From assembly GCA_941918925.1 (NCBI GenBank), contig OW799234.1, positions 108,931,884-108,995,883 of the forward strand: a stretch of DNA of 64,000 nt. Reading direction: 5' to 3'. The notes below the pieces were generated by a model that searched no databases, was not told the origin of the DNA, and saw only the letters and a program-made list of their open reading frames with translations. Numbering within the stretch: position 1 is the stretch's first letter; every line of letters begins with the position of its first letter. A program made the translations under genes and the position numbers. Of this stretch, positions 56,902 to 64,000 are shown in pieces. The stretch is from Phyto melanocephala. Taxonomy: Eukaryota; Arthropoda; Insecta; Diptera; Rhinophoridae.

Positions 56902-58113
56902 TATTTAAAAAAGTATTATAAAGATGTTATATTTACATTAAGTTTCTTGTACTATTTACATATCTATATTTAGTTTTGTTGAACAGGAAATAAAATTAAT
57001 AAAATAAATAAAAAATAAATAAATATTTAAGTATTTCCATACTTAAAACAAGTAAATAAAATTTTGTTTAATAAGTAACAAATTTAGTTTATAGCCTTTT
57101 TAACTCTTATTAATGCTTTCTATTAATTTAAAAGAAGTATTTATATGCCAAATCATTTCCGAATTTAAAAAAAATTTAATTTACTTTATTTGTTTGAGTG
57201 TATGTACCCAGAAAACAGTTGTTGAATGCCAGTATCTTTTTATCTCAACAAACAACCCAAGAAGTCATTCTCGGCACACAACATGTTGTTAAAGTATTTA
57301 AGTTTTTCACTTCTATTCTAAAAATATTTTTTTTGTATTTACTTATGCGTGTTGATTTTGCTCTGTTTATTTTTTTTGTATCTCTTGCATTTGTTGTTTG
57401 ATTTGTTAAATAAGATATTTGCTTTGTCATTGCATTCACGTACCAATAGGCATAATAGAAATATATTTTTTTTAGTAAAAATTAGTAGGTATATTAATTT
57501 AGTTATTTCATTTGTAACGAAAGGAAATATTCGTGTAAAAATGTGTAGGGTATATTTATAAGCATATTTATAAGTTTTATGTAATTCTTTAAAATCGATG
57601 GATCAGCAGCCTTATTCTGTATCTCGCTATAGCTAAATCTCTATAGCTAAAACTGTAAAAAATATACTTACTTCAAATGATGACTAATTTCATTCTAAAA
57701 ATACTTAACATTTTATATTGATTATGTTTTAACTTTTGATGGGAATCACTTTTTATTAGAATTTTCTTTTTATGTTATACCCGGACTTTACAATGGTCCT
57801 GAAAATTGCATTGCATAGCGATTACAGCTGAGAAATCAGTCATGAGAAACGTTAAACTTCATAGAAAATATCACAAATTTTATTCTGATTTTATATGTAT
57901 GGAGTTTAAAAATCAGTTGTATTTACAAAAGTGTGTGCCAGAAAAAACCCCTCATAGGTAAAACGTATTTAAGCCTGCTAAACTGGTTTTAAAATTTCTA
58001 AGTTCGACGGAAAAACAGTTAAACTCTCATAACTGCGTATAAAGCACTCTTAACAAAAACAATTTATATCAGTACGCATTATTCCGATTTTTTTTTTTAT
58101 TTCTTTATATGTA
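56902..58113. other. AT-rich non-coding DNA
   Basis: Nothing identified; CTATAGCTAAA is duplicated at 57627-57650. Confidence 0.4.
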
Positions 58114-58700
58114 AAGGAGCTAATACACGGCATGTTTTTTTACGTCTGACTTGTCAAATTCTCCACTGCTAATACGAACATGTCGTGGGTTACCTTTAAA
58201 ACATTACTTTTGTAAAAAAACATGTGTACTCAACATCTGAAAAAATTTTAATTAGAGTGCGCTCTATTTTCTTCCGTCAAAACATGTGACATCAGCCGTT
58301 GGTAGAAATCTCTGCTGCTGCAAAGCAGTCAGCGTAAAAGTACAATTTTGACAGACATGTAGATTTACATACATATTTATTTATTTTTTTATTTATTTAT
58401 TTATTTATATATTGGTATTCCTATACAACAAAACTTTGAGTCTTATAACTATAGTACAGGAAAAACAATTTGATTTAGTGTTAAATATGTCATACAATAA
58501 AAAATTATAACATTAAATACAAACAATTATAAATATAATAAAAAGGGAAAGGAGCAAAACAATAACAAATATAAATACATCTAAAAACGTTTTAAAAAAA
58601 GAGTTTACACATTTTCAATTATGACAATAAAAATTAAAAATACATATGTCTCACAAATTTTAAAGTCTTATGTAAAAAACATGCCGTGTATTATAGCCTT
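58114..58700. mobile_element. MITE with TAATACACGGCATGT ends
   Basis: The left end is AAGGAGCTAATACACGGCAT and the right end, in reverse complement AAGGCTATAATACACGGCAT; both continue GTTTTTT(T)AC. It is 587 bp with a TTTATTTATT microsatellite and A-rich interior. Non-coding. Confidence 0.65.
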
Positions 58701-60024
58701 AAGCAGCATTTTTAAAAGCTTATAACTCCTAAAATACTAATTCGAATTTAACAGGATTCTGCCATAAAATTCCTCTAAAATTGTATATGTTTTTTTAATT
58801 AAAATTAAAATATTTTTTTTTAGAAATTTTTGGGTGGATCAAAAAGGTTCTACATAAAAATCTTATCACCATTTCAATTCTATTCAAAATATTCAATAAA
58901 AAATATATATATAAATATCTGAAATATTCTAACCGAATATAATGTAATCAATAATTTTAAGAAAATATTTAATATATTTTTATATTCCGTATTTACAGAA
59001 AGGATTCGAAATTTTCTTTATTTGCAAAAAAAAGACACTCAGATTTCAACTGCGACAATTTTCCTACACTTCTTTTTCCTTCCTATTATTTTTCTTCTTC
59101 TATTGTCCTTGCAATTGTTACTCCTTGTTACAATACGAAATAAAAAGTATGATAATCCAGGGAAAATAATAGAAAAAAACTCAATGATGTTTCTATGTTA
59201 AAAGCAGTTAACCTAGTTTCTCTGCTTATTACATTCGTTAACTAAAACACTTCTTAAATAGGCTAAAACAAAAGATCCACATTGTACGTTTATCCTGTAT
59301 AATGAATAATAAAGGTTTCCGTTAATTTGTAAACAACAACATTTCAATCAAAATCTTATTAGACAAAAGTTATTGTCTAACAAAGTTTATTGGCTTTTCA
59401 ATGGAATGAACAATTCAATAAAATAAATAGAAACCATTTGTTTCGTTTTTCTATATATATTTATTTCGTGAAAATGCTATATTGCGCTTGTTACACTAAT
59501 TACGTGCTTAGTTAAAGGAGATAAAATCAAATCTATCAGATAATTTATCTTCGTTTAATGAAAGCAATAATTTATCCTTGAAAAGTATTAAACGATAACG
59601 GTATGTGCCTGTGACATTAGCAGGTGTGAGAAAGGATAGAAATGATAAATTAATTTTAAAGCGGAATTCTCAACTTATTTTCAGATTTGAGTGTGTTACA
59701 AAGAGAAATTATACGAATTGTGTGGGATATAACTATAAAATGTATAAAAATTGGACAATGAAAATTACAATACATACATACATACATACATATGTACTTT
59801 TGGTAAAAAATAACATAGAGAAATGTTCAATTTTCTTAATCATAAAAGTCGTCTCAAAAAAGCCTCAAGTCGCTTTGTTTGGACTTAACAGCATTGTTCT
59901 ATATATAAAACTTTTTTTCATTTATTTTTCTTTTTTTGCACAAAATTCTAATTAGTTTACACTTATCCCTACCTTGCTACGACTTATAGAATAAGAAATA
60001 TCGTATCGCATTAATATAACGCTC
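58701..60024. other. AT-rich non-coding DNA
   Basis: An ACATACATACATACATAC microsatellite occurs at about 59771-59790. No gene is recognised, and the 116-codon frame through it shows no known motif. Confidence 0.4.
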
Positions 60025-60446
60025 GGTCTCCACGTATCAATTTTCATTGCTAAGCATAAGTAAAAACGTCGGCAGAATAACGGCACTTTATTGCTAAAGT
60101 GTGTTTATTTTCATTGGGTGGAGAACACGATACAAGTAATTTATTTATTAAATTTGATATTTTTGTTTTATTTTTTATGGGTTTTCTTGAAATACCTCAC
60201 TCTAAATTATTATCAGGTAAAATTATTTTAATTTTCTTTTGTTTCTTCAAAGAAAAACAAAAACTTCAAAGGATATTAAAATGATTTTGACAGCTAATTG
60301 CAGCAATAATTGCTCAAGCAATCAGCAGAGCAATGATTGCGCAATGCAATGCTACATATAGCAATTTGCGGTCTACACATCGCAATTTCTATGGACGCAA
60401 TCAAATTTGACAATTGCGGTAATAAATATTGCTACGTGGAGACCCC
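60025..60446. mobile_element. MITE with GGTCTCCACGTA ends
   Basis: The left end GGTCTCCACGTATCAATTTT and the right end, in reverse complement GGTCTCCACGTAGCAATATT, match over about 24 bp. An internal GCGGTCTACACATCGCAATT echoes the end sequence. The interior is rich in GCAAT/ATTGC. 422 bp, non-coding. Confidence 0.65.
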
Positions 60447-60589
60447 GGGTAAAGAAGCTTATATTACAATTTTTTGATACGCTATTTGTTTTTTTGCTCT
60501 CTTGAAAAATTAAAAATAAGATGTTTTGTCAAAAGTTCACTGATAGGAGAACAGCTTTTTCTAGAGTTAAATTTTATATAATAATTTGA

Positions 60590-61118
60590 AAAAAAATTTT
60601 ATTTATTTTAACTTTACGATTGGATTAATTTTTGGCTTAACGTGTTTATTAATAAACAAATTTTCCTCATTCAAAAAAACTGTTTACGCGGACTTCTTTA
60701 AAAATAAAACTGGAGTTCAAGTAGCGATCAATGAAAATCGTTACAGCACCATTATCAATAAAATCAAAAAAATCATTAATTTTGTATGAAAATGTGAAAG
60801 ACATTGAACTAGACGAAACCTGCTTAAATCAGGATGATGTTCCATACATTCATTAATTGAAATAAAAATTTAACGATAAATTGATTTCGAGAAATGAACC
60901 TGTAAATTTACCTTTAAAGTCGATTATTTCCTGTAGAACCAATTGAAGGCACATCATCAATTGGCGTCTTAGAAGCCAGCATTATTCGTGTTATGCATGC
61001 CATACCCCTATCAATGCTCGAAAAAGTTGCTCAGAATTCAACTTCCGAAGTGCGCTTCATCAAGAACAGCCGCGTTGGACATATTCACAAATTATTTAAG
61101 ATGTTAGAGCGTGTTTGA
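60590..61118 (+). pseudogene. Rosa-like Tc1/mariner transposase relic, C-terminal half
   Basis: YADFFKNKTGVQVAINENRY (about 60692-60750), then after a one-base shift SLILYENVKDIELDETCLNQ and DDVPYIH, correspond to the T.NG.RY..M....L...E..D....QQDGATCH segment of the other copies. After a deletion, PIEGTSSIGVLEASIIRVMH, AIPLSMLEKVAQNSTS and NSRVGHIHKLF (60940-61100) correspond to the SIDALEDNI...IP.EMLERV.QNW...RGQHLHEIIF C-terminus. The third Asp region is missing. It looked at first like a host gene with a splice acceptor at 60936, but the ordered match to transposase explains it better. Confidence 0.6.
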
Positions 61119-61277
61119 CGTTTTTATTTAAATTGACTTTTTGTATGTTTTTTCTTTAATTTAAAGTTTGGAAAAACAGTCTATACATATAAGATTTAAA
61201 TAAAATATTGGCGTACCGATGAGGAAATCATTACTGGTACTCGAATATGAATTTTACTTGAGTTAAAATAAATATTA

Positions 61278-61500
61278 GGGTTCCCCAGTGGACTATTCAG
61301 TACTGGACTAGTCAGTAGTTTGGGGGTTGCGGGTTGCGGGTTGCGGGTTCGATTCCTGCTTCTTTCTCTTCTATTCTAACTATTTCTATTGTTATTCTAT
61401 TCTTCTCTTTATTCTATATTAAGGCGTCACAATGGACAGTAATGGTCTCCGGGTGACGGTGTGAGGGTAACTTTGCACCAGCCTTACCTACCTAAATTAA
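61278..61500 (+). repeat. Candidate tRNA-derived SINE with A and B boxes
   Basis: The B box GGTTCGATTCC (61346-61356) is a perfect match to the RNA polymerase III consensus. An A-box-like TAGTCAGTAG lies at 61309-61318, 37 bp upstream, a normal tRNA spacing. Between them GGGTTGC is repeated three times, so no tRNA cloverleaf forms; this is not a functional tRNA gene. The downstream CAATGGACAGTAATGGTCTC and a GGTGTGAGGGTAACTTTGCA segment, with unusually high GC for the region, would be the SINE body. Confidence 0.5.
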
Positions 61501-64000
61501 ATATTAAACTAATGTTTTAGTGTTCCTAAATACTTGCAATTTAATTTAATTATTTTATAAAATATGAAATTGAAAATAAAAAACAAAATAAAGTTTACAT
61601 AAAAATAAAATTAAAATTTATAAAAACCTTCAAGAAAAAGATACAATTTTTAATATTTTCTTTTACTCAAAATGAATTAAACTTTGGCTCGAAGTAGCAC
61701 TTGTCTGTAGTCTGTGCTATTTTGCAACCTTACACTTGTTTTAAAATTACTTTATTATCTATTAAGGTTATTTTACAAAAGCCGTAATGAACATTCTATG
61801 CTTGTAAAATAAAGAAAAACTAAAATTCATAATTCAAAAATCTTTGTATTTTTTCCCATGTAATATTATACAAACTACATATTAAATATTTTCCCAACTT
61901 TGAACCTTAAATTTACTACGAAAATGTGATTACTATGTTTCATTTAGAATTTTCTGACCGAAACAAATATAATTTATTTGATTTAGATTTGATACTTATA
62001 AAGATATCAAATTTTAAGTAGAATAAAATTAGAAAAAGCCAAAAATAATAAAAGGAAACCATGATATTTTATTTCTTGACAGATTATTTACTTAAATAAA
62101 AAAACTTCTCATCGATTTCTGTTGGGGTGCTAAAACAGTAGTGCTGTTTAGTGTAGGCAAATCAACGCAATAACTTAATAATAAATTTAATAACGTTTTG
62201 CTGTAAAATATTATATATCTTTATACACACAAACATATGCATATACTTATATTATTTTATGAAGAAAAATATTGTAACTAAAAACCACTTATAAGGCATT
62301 AAGTGTATATTATATGTAGTTACAATAAAACTGAATCTTATACCTAAATAGATATAGCACATACAAACATACATATTTTATAATAAAAATATTTAGAAAT
62401 TTTTTTTATTTTATATATATAATAATAAGTAAGTAAGTACATCTGTAAAATTTTATGTTTTTTTCACTTGTGGGATATTGTTTCTAAAAAGATTTCTCTA
62501 TTTACACAAAATGCATATGCATGCATATAAGCGTTGCCAATTTAAGCTTAAATTAGACTTGACATAACCATATAAAACAGCTGTTTGAATCAAACATATG
62601 GACAACAATATATTCGATTATAGGTGACTGTCGCCATAACCATAGAATCCAATTAAATTTTGGTTCTTTAACCGTTTTCAGGCTTAGTTCAGCCTTTGTA
62701 ATTCTTGTTTAGCTGGGAAAAATCTATTTAGCCCTTAACCGTTTTTACGGTTTTATAGGCCTTTTTTAGCTTTTTTGAGCCATTTTATAAATTTATAAAA
62801 TTTCCTCTTTAAAATATTTAAATTAAGTTGCTCGTATATATATGTATGTGTGCAAAAAATCGCTGAACACATTAAGGTTTCATGGTAAACGAAGCAACAG
62901 TGTTATTTTCAAGTCTTTTTATTTTTATTCTAAATTACATTATTAACGCGAAATTATGTTTTAATTTTAAAAATTTTGCATGTAGTCCGGTACGTGTTTA
63001 AATAATAGCTGTTTCTGTTAACCGTGTAAATATTATTTAGATTTGCCGAATTTTCGTTATTTAATAGCAGTCGTAAGCAACAAAATATTCAAAATTAATA
63101 AAAAATATCCCCAAAAATTTTGCAGAGTGGACTAGTAATTCAATATTTAAAAATTTTATAAGCGAATGCAAAAATCCAGAAAGACATTCTGCAATTATTG
63201 TAAATACAAAGTAAATGCAAAAACAAAAAACATCTTAATGTAATATGAAACATTGCTGACACAAAACCTTTGCCTTTCCAACCGATTAATATGAAAACTT
63301 AGCAACAGGAGTCATTATTGTACATAATTTAATTCTACAATAAATCATTTGTTATGAGTCTGCAAAAATCGACTTGATTGTACTTTAAATATTAACTCAG
63401 AGAATAAAATTCATTATCATATTTTAAGTTATTGTCTTTTTGTTTATTGGATAACTCGCTGAATAAAAGTCAGTATTAAGTTGCATTTATCTTTTTTACA
63501 ACTTTTATTTGTATTTTAACTGATTTTTCAAGATTAAATAATTTTAAGGAATAATTTTTGAATAAACCACAGTCAATTGCTGTCATATTTTTCTGAGTGA
63601 AAAAACTATACGGTCTTTTAACTAAAAACTGGTTGTTATAATTTAAATCTTCTTTAAAAGTTTAGCCTATTTTTAATTTTTTTAGCTCTTTTTTTATGGA
63701 ATTTAGCCTTTTTGTGGTCAACATGAACTGGCAACACATAAATTTTTTCCCGCAATAATGCCTAGATGTCTTAACCGTTTAAAGCAATAATATCACAAAT
63801 ATTTTAGCATTTTGTATTTAATAAAAATCATTTCCGGCATATGGCCCCCGCGACTACGCCTTATGAACGACATCTTCTGGCTTTTAAATAATCAATCGTT
63901 GCTTATTTATCAGCATAGACCAGAGATTTGACGTACCCCTACAAAAAGTGTGTCAAAATAAGATATTTCGATTACCAAACGTTTGACTCAACAAAATGAT
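61501..64000. other. AT-rich DNA to the window end
   Basis: No gene is seen. GCGTTGCCAATT near 62531 and, inverted, GTGTTGCCAGTT near 63731 could be worn ends of a hAT-type element of about 1.2 kb, since fly hAT ends often carry GTGTTGCCA. The internal sequence gives no transposase. Confidence 0.3.

Noticed and set aside
60586..61118. Small multi-exon host gene with a splice acceptor at TTTCCTGTAG (about 60936)
   Set aside because: The pieces line up in order with the middle and C-terminal parts of the rosa-like transposases in this window, and the would-be intron is far too short.
61309..61356. Functional tRNA gene
   Set aside because: A perfect B box is present, but the triplicated GGGTTGC occupies the anticodon and variable region and no cloverleaf or acceptor stem forms.

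Overview
The window is AT-rich, intron- and repeat-dominated DNA from an insect. It fits a calyptrate (house fly or blow fly type) dipteran. The evidence is many DINE-1-like elements, relics of fly-type Tc1/mariner transposons, a Ty3/gypsy retrotransposon with a tRNA-Leu-type primer site, and one exon resembling a fly two-pore-domain potassium channel. The species call is inference; no database was searched.

Only one host coding segment is convincing. It is a first coding exon at 18520-18714 (+), 65 codons ending at a phase-0 GTAAGT donor, encoding the N-terminus and first membrane segment of a probable two-pore K+ channel. I find no second exon, so everything to the right is probably first-intron DNA, with an intron of at least 45 kb. 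The left 18 kb is upstream or another intron.

The rest is layered mobile DNA. (1) At least ten DINE-1/helentron-like copies share an ATTCGGC-GCCGAAT hairpin end and a TATACCC-type opposite end, and serve as landing sites for later insertions. (2) A young, nearly complete gypsy element at 30845-36985 (-) has 533-bp LTRs differing at about 3 sites and a CTAT target duplication. Its pol frame is uninterrupted but gag is broken, and the integrase catalytic Glu reads as Asp. An older relative of its LTR lies at 2327-4243. (3) Six decayed Tc1/mariner transposons of the rosa-like type (DD41D spacing) lie at 5.2, 8.6, 16.7, 19.7, 53.2 and 60.6 kb, most internally deleted. (4) There is a deleted pogo/Tigger-like element (51.6 kb), a Helitron helicase tail beside a 123-bp tandem array (44.4-45.1 kb), a non-LTR retrotransposon RT relic (55.3 kb), several palindromic MITEs (some nested), and a tRNA-like SINE candidate (61.3 kb).

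The most interesting object is at 9809-10487. It has two identical 126-bp inverted arms and, just before the right arm, a sequence that folds as a type I hammerhead ribozyme. This suggests a Penelope-like element or retrozyme-like RNA-mobilised repeat. Boundaries of degenerate repeats are approximate, and all family assignments are by eye.
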